64,000 nt of DNA from Prauserella halophila (GTDB lineage Bacteria > Actinomycetota > Actinomycetes > Mycobacteriales > Pseudonocardiaceae), in assembly GCF_024171895.1 (NCBI RefSeq), contig NZ_JAMTCQ010000009.1, positions 781,318 through 845,317 of the forward strand. Reading direction: 5' to 3'. The notes beneath the pieces are model-generated. The model was not told the origin of the DNA, ran no database searches, and was given only the letters and a program-made list of their open reading frames with translations. Position numbers and translations under genes: made by a program. Shown piece after piece: positions 42,934 to 50,330 of the stretch; position 1 is the stretch's first letter, and each line of letters starts with the position of its first letter.

Positions 42934-43929
42934 TCAGTCGTCCGTCCGGGCGAGCACGCGGTCACCGAAATCGCCGGGGATGCCCCCGGCGATCTCGTCG
43001 CGGACACCGGCGACCTTCCGGCGGAACGCGTCCACGTCGGCTTCGTTGATCCGCATGCCCTGTTCTTCGAACTTCGCCTTGAGCGTGCGGTCGGCTTCAG
43101 CGCCGGCCTCACGACTGATCTCGGCGGCCTCGGCGGCGGCCTGCTCGACGCCGCTCCGGATGTCCTCCGGCAGGTCGGACCAGGTCTGCTCGTTCATCGT
43201 CAGATACACCGGGCTGTAGATGTGCGAGGTCAGCGACAGGTACTGCTGTTTCTCGTGGAAGGAGAACGCGTCGACCACCTTCAGCGGGTTCTCCTGGCCG
43301 TCCAGGACGCCCTGGTCGAGAGCCAGATACGCCTCACCGATGTCGATCTGGGTCGGTGCCGCGCCGAGGTTCTCGAACAGCGAGACCCGGGCCGGGCTTC
43401 CGGGAACGCGGATCTTCAGGCCGGACAGGTCCGCGGGGGTGTTGATGGGGCGTTCGTTGTTGGTGATGTGCCGGAATCCGTTCTCCCCGAAGGCGAGCAC
43501 GCGGGCTCCGATTTCCTCGGTCAGGGATTCGCTCATCTCCTGGCCGAATTCGCCGTCGAGGAATTCCGTCGCCTCGGCCCGGTCGGTGAACAGGAACGGC
43601 ACCTCCATGATGTCGAAGGTGGGGTCGAGACTCGCAACGGAACCGCTGACGGCGGCGACGTCGACCGACCCCGCGCGCAGTTGCTGCAGTACCGCCTCCT
43701 CGTCACCGGTGGCCCCGCCGGACTGCACGGTGACCGAGACCTGGTCGCCCAGGGTGGCGTCGAGTCGGTCGGCGAACGCCAGCAGCATGTCCGCGAGCGG
43801 GTCGCCCTTACTCGTCTCCACCGCGAGGGACAGTTGCGGGGTTGCGTCGTCACCGGCGGGTGTGCATCCGGCGAGCAGGAGCGCGGACACCAGTCCGCCG
43901 ACCACGGTTTTCGTCACCTGTGTCCTCAT
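42934..43929 (-). CDS. dctP: TRAP transporter solute-binding lipoprotein (DctP)
   Basis: 331 aa from the ATG at 43929. Signal peptide and lipobox (VSALLLAGC) give a lipid-anchored protein. DctP features follow: DVAAVSGSVASLDPTFDIMEVPFLF, LSGLKIRVPGSPARVSLFENLGAAPTQIDIGEAYLALDQGVLDGQENPL (the Arg that clamps the ligand carboxylate lies in KIRVP), and SPVYLTMNEQTWSDLP. The ligand is therefore an organic acid. It is the first gene of the dctP-enzyme-dctQ-dctM operon. Confidence 0.92.
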   Translation of the reverse strand: MRTQVTKTVVGGLVSALLLAGCTPAGDDATPQLSLAVETSKGDPLADMLLAFADRLDATLGDQVSVTVQSGGATGDEEAVLQQLRAGSVDVAAVSGSVASLDPTFDIMEVPFLFTDRAEATEFLDGEFGQEMSESLTEEIGARVLAFGENGFRHITNNERPINTPADLSGLKIRVPGSPARVSLFENLGAAPTQIDIGEAYLALDQGVLDGQENPLKVVDAFSFHEKQQYLSLTSHIYSPVYLTMNEQTWSDLPEDIRSGVEQAAAEAAEISREAGAEADRTLKAKFEEQGMRINEADVDAFRRKVAGVRDEIAGGIPGDFGDRVLARTDD

Positions 43930-44244
43930 GGTGTTCCTCTCGGCAGGTACCCACGATGTCGTGATGCGCGGGAATGGGGTGGAACCACCTTCGCGAGGAC
44001 GGAACAGAAAGGTCAAACAGTCAAATTCGGCTCCGCACATCTGCATAACAGATGCGGAAACCGAAACGTAAAAATTGCGCGGAACGGCGTAACAACGGTG
44101 TCATCCGCAAGCGTCCGCCCCGAGCCGTGTCACGAACGCAGAACACGCGCGAGGACGCAGGTGTGCGTCAGCGCGGCGTCGAGGGGCGGTGGCCGGGAGT
44201 CGGGTGAGTGCAGAACACGCGGGCGTGAGTGCAGAACACGCGGG
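43930..44244. other. 315-bp intergenic region: dctP promoter plus repeats
   Basis: The part near dctP (43980-44100) is AT-richer and probably holds the promoter; no clear -35/-10 pair was identified. The far end carries the 21-bp repeats at 44204-44245 and a single related unit near 44137. No gene is seen. Confidence 0.55.
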
Positions 44245-44245
44245 T
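44204..44245. repeat. 21-bp direct repeat abutting a stop codon
   Basis: Two tandem 21-bp units (GTGAGTGCAGAACACGCGGG plus one base) at 44204-44224 and 44225-44245 run into the TAA of the ThDP enzyme gene. Read in that gene's direction they contain CGTGTTCTG, like the CGTGTTGTG of the arrays at 24442 and 33512. Confidence 0.9.
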
Positions 44246-45801
44246 TACAGCAGGGGTGGGATGCGGGCGTCGATCAGGTTCGGGCCGGGTTCGGCCAGGG
44301 CCCGGCGGAACCGGTCGGCGAGCTCCTCCGCGGTGGTCGCCGTGGCGGCCGGCACGCCCATTCCCTCGGCGATCCTCGTGAAGTCGATGTCCGGTGTGGA
44401 CAGGTCGAACAGCCCGGCCTTGGCTGGGTCGACGTCGCCGGCACCGGTGCGCTGCAGCTCCATCCGCAGGATGGCGTAGGCCCGGTTGTTGAGGATCACC
44501 GTCGTCACGTTCAGGCCTTCGCGGGCCTGCGTCCACAGCGCCGAGATCGTGTACATCGCGCTGCCGTCGGCCTCCAGGTTGACCACCGGCCGCGACGGCG
44601 CCGCGACTGCGGCCCCGGTCGCGGCGGGAATGCCCTGGCCGATCGCCCCGCCGGTGAGTGAGAGGACGTCATGGCGGGGAGCGCCCGCGGTGGCCGCGGC
44701 GATCGGCATTCCGGAGGTGTTGGTCTCGTCGACGATGATCGCGTCGTCGGGAAGCAACGCCCCGATCACGTCCGCCCAGTTGGCCACGGTGAGTTCGCCG
44801 GCAGGCAGGTCCGGCCTGCGGGCGGGCGCGAGTGCCGGCTCCGTGCCGGGTGCGACCAGGTCGGCCAGCTCTTCGAGTGCCCCGGTGACGTCGTCGCCCG
44901 GCTCGGCGAGCGGGTGCAGCGCCGCACCGTCGGGTACGAGGTCGCCGCGCTTTCCGGGATAGGCGAAGAACGTCGCGGGCGGTCTCGCGCCCGCGACGAC
45001 CAGGTGGGCCGTGCCGGCCAGCTGCTGTTCGGCCTGCTCGGCGACGTAGCCGAGCCGTTCCACGGTGGGCAGGCCCGCGCCGCGCTCGAGCCTGGCCGGG
45101 AACGTCTCCAGGAGCAGCCGCGCGCCCGTGGCCTCGGCGATGCGGCTCGCGGCGCGCAGTCCGCGTTCGCGGCAAGCGACGCCGCCCAGCAGCAGTGTCA
45201 CCGGCTCACCGCTGCGGCACGCCAGGGCGACCGAATCCACAGTGGACACTGGGGCGGGTTCGCGGGGTGTGACCGGCGCGGCGGGCACGCCGCCGTCGCT
45301 CCACGACGCGTCCGCGGGCAGGATCAGCGTCGCCACTCCGCCGGGCGCGTCCTGGGCGGCCGCCAGCGCCGCGGCCGCGTCCGGTCCCACGTCGGCGGGC
45401 GTCTCGGAACGCAACACCCGGCCGAGCGTGCCCGCCACCGCGTCGATGTCGGATTCGAGCGGCGCGTCGAAGCGCTTGTGATACGTCGCGTGGTCGCCGA
45501 CGACGTTGACGACCGGCGAATGCGCGCGCCGCGCGTTGTGCAGGTTGGCCAGGCCGTTCCCGAGGCCGGGACCGAGGTGCAGCAACGTCACCCCGGGTAT
45601 GCCGCTCATCCGCGCGTAGCCGTCGGCCGCACCCGTGACCGCGCCCTCGGCCAGCCCGAGTACGCCCCGAACCCGCGGATCGGATTCGAGCGCTGCGACG
45701 AAGTGCATCTCGGACGTGCCCGGGTTGGCGAACACCACCTCGACCCCGGCGCCCGCCAACGTGCCCAGCAGCGCCTGCGCGCCGGTCCCGCCCTCGCTCA
45801 T
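44245..45801 (-). CDS. thiamine diphosphate-dependent enzyme, acetolactate synthase/benzoylformate decarboxylase-like
   Basis: 518 aa from the ATG at 45801. Three-domain ThDP fold: the catalytic Glu in VLGLAEGAVTGAADGYARM near residue 48, a central Rossmann domain, and the cofactor motif at about 428 (NLEADGSAMYTISALWTQ ending in ILNNRAYA), with Ala-Asp-Gly in place of Gly-Asp-Gly. An N-terminal FANPGTSEMHFVAALE is typical of the acetolactate-synthase-like decarboxylases. A 2-keto acid is the likely substrate. It precedes no regulatory subunit, so a role in valine synthesis is unlikely; it may process a product of the neighbouring import systems. Confidence 0.82.
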   Translation of the reverse strand: MSEGGTGAQALLGTLAGAGVEVVFANPGTSEMHFVAALESDPRVRGVLGLAEGAVTGAADGYARMSGIPGVTLLHLGPGLGNGLANLHNARRAHSPVVNVVGDHATYHKRFDAPLESDIDAVAGTLGRVLRSETPADVGPDAAAALAAAQDAPGGVATLILPADASWSDGGVPAAPVTPREPAPVSTVDSVALACRSGEPVTLLLGGVACRERGLRAASRIAEATGARLLLETFPARLERGAGLPTVERLGYVAEQAEQQLAGTAHLVVAGARPPATFFAYPGKRGDLVPDGAALHPLAEPGDDVTGALEELADLVAPGTEPALAPARRPDLPAGELTVANWADVIGALLPDDAIIVDETNTSGMPIAAATAGAPRHDVLSLTGGAIGQGIPAATGAAVAAPSRPVVNLEADGSAMYTISALWTQAREGLNVTTVILNNRAYAILRMELQRTGAGDVDPAKAGLFDLSTPDIDFTRIAEGMGVPAATATTAEELADRFRRALAEPGPNLIDARIPPLL

Positions 45802-45850
45802 GCGTGTCCTGCCGCCTTTCGTGGAAAGCCAGTTCAGCCGTGGAAGCCGG

Positions 45851-47497
45851 TCAGCCCGACCTGGCGAGCGCCTCGCCTGCGCGCAGGCCGGTGAACAGAC
45901 AGCCGCCCAGGAACGTGCCCTCCAGCGAGCGGTAGCCGTGCATCCCGCCGCCACCGAAGCCGGAGGCCTCGCCCGCGGCGTAGAGACCGGGCACGGCCTC
46001 CCCGGAGTCGTCCAGCACTCGGCCGTCCAGGTCGGTTTCCAGGCCGCCGAGCGTCTTGCGGCTCAGCACGTGGAGTTTCACCGCGATGAGCGGACCGGCC
46101 TTCGGGTCCAGCATCCGGTGCGGCGACGCGACGCGGATGAGCTTGTCGCCGCGGAACTTCCGGGCGCCGCGCAGTGCGGCGATCTGCATGTCCTTGGTGA
46201 ACTCGTTGCCGATCTCGCGGTCACGGGCGACGACCTCGCGGCGGATCTGCTCGACCGACAGCATGTCCTCGTCGGTCTTGGCGTTCATGCCGCGGACCAG
46301 GTCGTCGAGGTTGTCGGCGACGACGAAGTCGGGGCCCTTGTCGAGGAACGCCTGCACCGGGCCGGGCGGACCGGGCTTGACGCGCTGCAGCGTCATCCGC
46401 AGATCCTTGCCGGTCAGGTCGGGGTTCTGCTCCGAACCCGACAGCGCGAACTCGCGCTCGGCGATCTTCTGCGTCAGCACGAACCAGGAGTGGTCGTGTC
46501 CGGTGCGGCGCAGGTGCGCCAGCGTGCCGAGCGTGTCGAATCCGGGGAACAGCGGCACGGGCAGCCGCTCGCCGGTCGCGTCGAACCACAGGGACGACGG
46601 CCCCGGCAGGATGCGGATGCCGTGCTGCGGCCAGACGGGGGAGTGGTTGTCGATGCCTTCGACGTAGTGCCACATGCGGTCGCGGTTGATCAGGTGCGCG
46701 CCTGCGCCCTCGCTGATGCCGAGCATGCGGCCGTCGACGTGCTCGGGGACGCCGGAGAGCATCGACCGTGGTGCCTCGCCGAGGCGGGCGGGCCAGTTCT
46801 TCCGGACGAGGTCGTGGTTGCCGCCGATGCCGCCGCTGGCCACGAGGACGGACTGCGCGCGGATCCCGAACTCGCCGGTGACCTCGCGGGAACTGCTCTC
46901 GCCGCGGGCGACGGTGCTGGGGGCGAGTACCGACCCGGTCACGCCGTCGACGGCGCCCGCGGACGTCGTCAGCTCGTCGACGCGGTGCCGGAAGCGCAGT
47001 TCGACCTGGCCCCGGTCGACGGCCTCCCGTACGCGCCGCACGAACGGGTCGAGCACGCCGGGCCCGGTGCCCCAGGTGATGTGGAAGCGCGGGACGGAGT
47101 TGCCGTGGCCGATGGCGCCGTAACCGCCGCGCTCGGCCCAGCCGACGACCGGGAAGAACTTGACCCCCATGGAGGCGAGCCAGGACCGCTTCTCACCCGC
47201 GGCGAAGTCGACGTAGGCCTCGGCCCAGCGGCGGGGCCAGGCGTCCTCCTCGCGGTCGAAACCGGCGGTGCCGGCCCAGTCCTGCCACGCGAGGTCGTGG
47301 GAGTCGCGGACGCCGAGCCTGCGCTGCTCAGGGCTGTCCACGAGAAAGAGGCCGCCGAACGACCAGAAGGCCTGTCCGCCGAGGGAAGCCTCGGGTTCCT
47401 GTTCGACGACGATGACGCGTTTGCCCGCGTCGGCCAGCGTGGCCGTCGCGACCAGTCCGGCCAGTCCCGCGCCGACGACGATGACATCCGCGTCCAT
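45851..47497 (-). CDS. FAD-binding dehydrogenase, 3-ketosteroid dehydrogenase/fumarate reductase superfamily
   Basis: 548 aa from the ATG at 47497 behind GGAGGTG. The ADP-binding loop DVIVVGAGLAGLVATATLADAG is N-terminal, followed by EQEPEASLGGQAFWSFGGLFLVD, the central VLVASGGIGGNHDLVRKNWP, and the C-terminal FAD segment VPGLYAAGEASGFGGGGMHGYRSLEGTFLGGCLFTGLRAGE. It resembles the mycobacterial Rv0785-type FAD dehydrogenases, whose substrate is unknown. It is 50 bp upstream of the ThDP enzyme and probably in the same operon. Confidence 0.85.
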   Translation of the reverse strand: MDADVIVVGAGLAGLVATATLADAGKRVIVVEQEPEASLGGQAFWSFGGLFLVDSPEQRRLGVRDSHDLAWQDWAGTAGFDREEDAWPRRWAEAYVDFAAGEKRSWLASMGVKFFPVVGWAERGGYGAIGHGNSVPRFHITWGTGPGVLDPFVRRVREAVDRGQVELRFRHRVDELTTSAGAVDGVTGSVLAPSTVARGESSSREVTGEFGIRAQSVLVASGGIGGNHDLVRKNWPARLGEAPRSMLSGVPEHVDGRMLGISEGAGAHLINRDRMWHYVEGIDNHSPVWPQHGIRILPGPSSLWFDATGERLPVPLFPGFDTLGTLAHLRRTGHDHSWFVLTQKIAEREFALSGSEQNPDLTGKDLRMTLQRVKPGPPGPVQAFLDKGPDFVVADNLDDLVRGMNAKTDEDMLSVEQIRREVVARDREIGNEFTKDMQIAALRGARKFRGDKLIRVASPHRMLDPKAGPLIAVKLHVLSRKTLGGLETDLDGRVLDDSGEAVPGLYAAGEASGFGGGGMHGYRSLEGTFLGGCLFTGLRAGEALARSG

Positions 47498-47658
47498 GGG
47501 CACCTCCGCTCCGAGTCGTCTGCAGGTTACCGCCGCGGCCCGTTCCGACACAGGGTCGCGGTGCATCCGCATCCGTGCCGTCGCCGCGGGTGCCGAGCAT
47601 CGGAGTTCGCCGGGTCGTGCCTGCCGCGGAGGTGCCATCGGCCGGCGCCGGGGGAGGG

Positions 47659-47699
47659 CCGAAGGGGCCGGTCCGCGCCAACGATACCGGCCCCTTCGG
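47659..47699. terminator. 14-bp perfect hairpin in the 47.5-48.3 kb gap
   Basis: CCGAAGGGGCCGGT at 47659-47672 and its complement at 47686-47699 flank a 13-nt loop, just downstream of the small ORF at 47726-47809 (minus strand). It is the likely terminator of that transcript. Confidence 0.75.
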
Positions 47700-47725
47700 T
47701 CACTCTCGGTGTTTCAGCGAGTGGC

Positions 47726-47809
47726 TCAGACCAGCCAGCCGAGCGTGTGGGCGAGGCTTGCCAGGAGGTTGCTGATGACGTCGCCACCGTGCATGGCAAA
47801 GAACTGCAT
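47726..47809 (-). CDS. candidate 27-aa hydrophobic peptide
   Basis: An ATG at 47809 with GAAGGAG 8 nt upstream opens a 27-codon frame ending in TGA at 47726. It starts MQFFAMHGGDVISN and ends AHTLGWLV, a mixture of hydrophobic and small polar residues that could form an amphipathic or membrane-associated helix. It is the only credible frame in a 758-bp gap, and a strong hairpin follows 27 bp after the stop, so an independent transcript is plausible. No family is recognised; a signalling peptide, a small membrane protein or a leader peptide are all possible. It is not confirmed. Confidence 0.45.
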   Translation of the reverse strand: MQFFAMHGGDVISNLLASLAHTLGWLV

Positions 47810-48255
47810 TCGAGGGGCTCCTTCGTATCTGGAGTGATTCGTTGACATTCGTGTGCTCGCGACACACACGCTGCTTTCGAAAGCGCGGCAACGCTTTCAG
47901 CGCCTCCGGCGGAGTGTCAAAAGCCGGCCGGACCCCTCGACGTGAAACATGAAATCCTCTCAGTCTAAACACGTAATTCTTTCGTGTTTTCGGATGGGGT
48001 GAGCGTCCGGGCATAGGATCACGGTGTGTAGTGACAACGGATGCGATCACGCTCGGTGATAACGATCATGAACCACGGTCGCAGCGTGTCGCCCTCCGAA
48101 GGGTGATGTGAGATCACGTCGCGTGAGTTCCCGCGAATCACTCGTTCGAGGGAACGGTCGCCCGCACATCGGAGCGCCGACGAAGACCGCCGGACACAGA
48201 CGGGGGCGGGCACACCGTTCGGCATGCCCGCCCCGTCGGCGATGGTTCGCGTGCG
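47810..48255. other. 446-bp non-coding region upstream of the small ORF
   Basis: No gene is seen on either strand. An AT-rich patch at 47950-48000 holds AAACACG-N9-CGTGTTT (47967-47989), a possible operator or small hairpin. The minus strand here would form a long leader for the small ORF. Frames crossing it are Arg-rich and unconvincing. Confidence 0.5.
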
Positions 48256-48753
48256 TCAGGCGCGTGCGTACGTCATCGTCTCGCCCTCGACTCCGCGCAG
48301 CCACATGTCCTGTGCCGCTGTCGCCATCGCGTCGAGACCGTCCTCGATCGTGGCGAAGACGTTGCCGGGAACCCAGCCCGCGTCGCCGTTGATGAGCAGG
48401 TTGTTGCGGTCGTAGAAGATCGCGAGATCGGTGGCACCCCGGTCGCTGTGCGCCTCGCTGTCGGCGTCGTAGCCGTAGGCCGGATTGCCGATCTCCCACG
48501 CTTCGAAGCCGAAGTAGCAGACGTCGCCGGGGATCGGTGTCACCGTCGGATTCTCGCGGCCCGGCTTCGGTTCGGCGAACGGCGGCACGAGCGTGTAGAT
48601 CTCGTTGCGCGCGTACTTCGCGTGATACGCCGACCCGCTCTGCGGCAGCGATTCCCACACGGCCCGGCACGTCCGCGGGGCCTCGTCGTCGAGCAGGCGC
48701 GCACGGCAGGACACGCCGCGCTTGTCGAGCGTGATCGTGATGTACCTGCTCAT
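48256..48753 (-). CDS. DUF3830 family protein
   Basis: 165 aa. It matches the DUF3830 pattern as I recall it: a short beta start (RYITITLDKRGVSCRARLLDDEAPRTCRAVWESLP), then AYHAKYARNEIYTLVP, GDVCYFGF and AIFYDRNNLL, a cyclophilin-like small barrel. It starts 13 bp after gabT and is co-transcribed with it. Members often sit beside amidohydrolase and amino-compound catabolic genes, but no activity is established. Here it extends the C-terminal part by about 20 residues. Confidence 0.78.
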   Translation of the reverse strand: MSRYITITLDKRGVSCRARLLDDEAPRTCRAVWESLPQSGSAYHAKYARNEIYTLVPPFAEPKPGRENPTVTPIPGDVCYFGFEAWEIGNPAYGYDADSEAHSDRGATDLAIFYDRNNLLINGDAGWVPGNVFATIEDGLDAMATAAQDMWLRGVEGETMTYARA

Positions 48754-48766
48754 CTGCGCCTGCCCC

Positions 48767-50020
48767 TTACTTCGTCACCTCGGCCACGACCTCGGCCCAG
48801 ATCTCCAGTGCCTCGTCGATCTGCTCGGAGGTGACCACCAGCGGCGGAATCATGCGCACGACGTTCATGAAAGCCCCGCACGTGAGCAGCAGCAGCCCGC
48901 GCTGGGCCGCGGCCTTCTGCGCCGCCTGTGCCGTCGCGTTGTCCGGCTTGCCGTCGGCGGTGGTGAACTCGGATCCCACCAGCAGGCCCAGGCCGCGCAC
49001 GTCGCCGATCGCCGGGGTCTTGTCGGCCACCGCCCGTGCGCCGGCGAGCAGCTGCTCGCCCCGCTCGGCCGCGTTGGCGACCAGGTTCTCGTCGCGGATG
49101 ACGTCGAGGGTCGCGACGGCCGCCGCGCACGACACGGCGTTGCCGCCGTAGGTGCCGCCCTGCGAACCGGGGAACGCCTTCGCCATCAGCTCCTCCGACG
49201 CGGCGATGCCCGACAACGGGAAGCCGCTGGCCAGGCCCTTGGCGATCGTGATGACGTCGGGCCGGACGTCGAAGTGGTCGTGGCCCCAGAACTTGCCGGT
49301 GCGGCCGAATCCGGTCTGGATCTCGTCGACCACGAGCAGGATGCCGTGCTCGTCGGCGCGCTCGCGCAGGCCCGCCATGAACTCGGGGTTGGCCGGCACG
49401 TAGCCGCCCTCGCCGAGCATCGGCTCGATGAAGAACGCGGCCGTCTCGCCGGGTGCGGTCGCGGTGGCGAACAGGTAGTCGAGCTCGCGCAGTGCGAAGT
49501 CGGTGGCGGTCTTCTCGTCCCAGCCGTAGTGGTAGGCGAACGGGAACGGCGCCATGTGCACGCCGCCCATCAGGGGTGAGATGCCCGCGCTGAACCGCGT
49601 GCCGGACGTGGTCATGGAGGCGGTCGCGACCGTGCGGCCGTGGAATCCGCCCTGGAACACCACGACGTTCGGCCTGCCGGTGGCCTGTCGTGCCAACCGC
49701 AGCGCGGCCTCGACGGCCTCGCTGCCCGAGTTGGCGAAGAACAGCGAGTCGAGACCGGCGGGCAGCACGTCGCCGAGGCGTTCGGACAGCTCGAGCAGCG
49801 GCTTGTGCATCACGGTCGTGTACTGGCCGTGGACGAGCTTGCCGACCTGCTCCTGTGCTGCGGCCACGACACGCGGGTGGCAGTGTCCGGTGCTGGTGAC
49901 ACCGATGCCCGCCGTGAAGTCGAGGTGCCTGCGGCCGTCGGTGTCGTACAGATACGCACCTTCGCCGTGGTCGACGACGACCGGGGTCGCCTGCTTGAGC
50001 AGAGGGGACAACGTGGCCAT
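48767..50020 (-). CDS. gabT: class III aminotransferase, 4-aminobutyrate transaminase-like
   Basis: 417 aa PLP enzyme. Visible: FFANSGSEAVEAALRLARQATGRPNVVVFQGGFHGRT (phosphate binding), the Asp pair in LLVVDEIQTGFGRTGKFWGHDHF, and the PLP Lys in DVITIAKGLASGFPLSGIAAS near residue 255. It moves the terminal amino group of GABA or a similar omega-amino acid to 2-oxoglutarate. The divergent gene encodes a succinate-semialdehyde dehydrogenase-like enzyme, the next step. DUF3830 follows. Confidence 0.87.
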   Translation of the reverse strand: MATLSPLLKQATPVVVDHGEGAYLYDTDGRRHLDFTAGIGVTSTGHCHPRVVAAAQEQVGKLVHGQYTTVMHKPLLELSERLGDVLPAGLDSLFFANSGSEAVEAALRLARQATGRPNVVVFQGGFHGRTVATASMTTSGTRFSAGISPLMGGVHMAPFPFAYHYGWDEKTATDFALRELDYLFATATAPGETAAFFIEPMLGEGGYVPANPEFMAGLRERADEHGILLVVDEIQTGFGRTGKFWGHDHFDVRPDVITIAKGLASGFPLSGIAASEELMAKAFPGSQGGTYGGNAVSCAAAVATLDVIRDENLVANAAERGEQLLAGARAVADKTPAIGDVRGLGLLVGSEFTTADGKPDNATAQAAQKAAAQRGLLLLTCGAFMNVVRMIPPLVVTSEQIDEALEIWAEVVAEVTK

Positions 50021-50330
50021 GACTGCGGCTCCTTCTCGGGTTCCGGGGGCTGACCTCGGTGGACGTCGTTGTCACCGGTTGCCGGACGCGGTGGTTGCGG
50101 TCCAGGCTCGAACCCGGCGCCGCCGGGGCGCGGTTCCGGGTCCGGAGCCCACCGCCGACGGGGTTGTAGATTGTCAACAATGTTCGTAGCATAGCCGTGC
50201 AGGCGGTGCAATGGCCCCTCGTACGCAGCGATCCGGGACCCGGGATCCGGCGGGGTGGTCATGGGTCGTCCGCGCGCGGACCGGGAATCCGTCAACAGGC
50301 GGGATCTTCGACGAACTTGGGAGCTGTGGC
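50021..50330. other. 310-bp divergent gabT/gabD promoter region
   Basis: No gene is seen. The region is GC-rich except around 50160-50190, where ATTGTCAACAAT (50170-50181) lies in an AT-rich patch central to both promoters. Confidence 0.6.
50170..50181. promoter_or_regulatory. GntR/FCD-type operator ATTGTCAACAAT
   Basis: A palindrome with 5-bp arms (ATTGT and ACAAT) and a 2-bp centre. TTGTnnACAA cores are the usual target of FadR/FCD-type GntR regulators. No GntR gene is present in the window. Confidence 0.5.

Noticed and set aside
47700-48050. A 116-codon minus-strand frame overlapping the small ORF
   Set aside because: Its composition is Arg/Pro-rich and typical of an out-of-frame reading. 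The 27-codon frame has the ribosome binding site.
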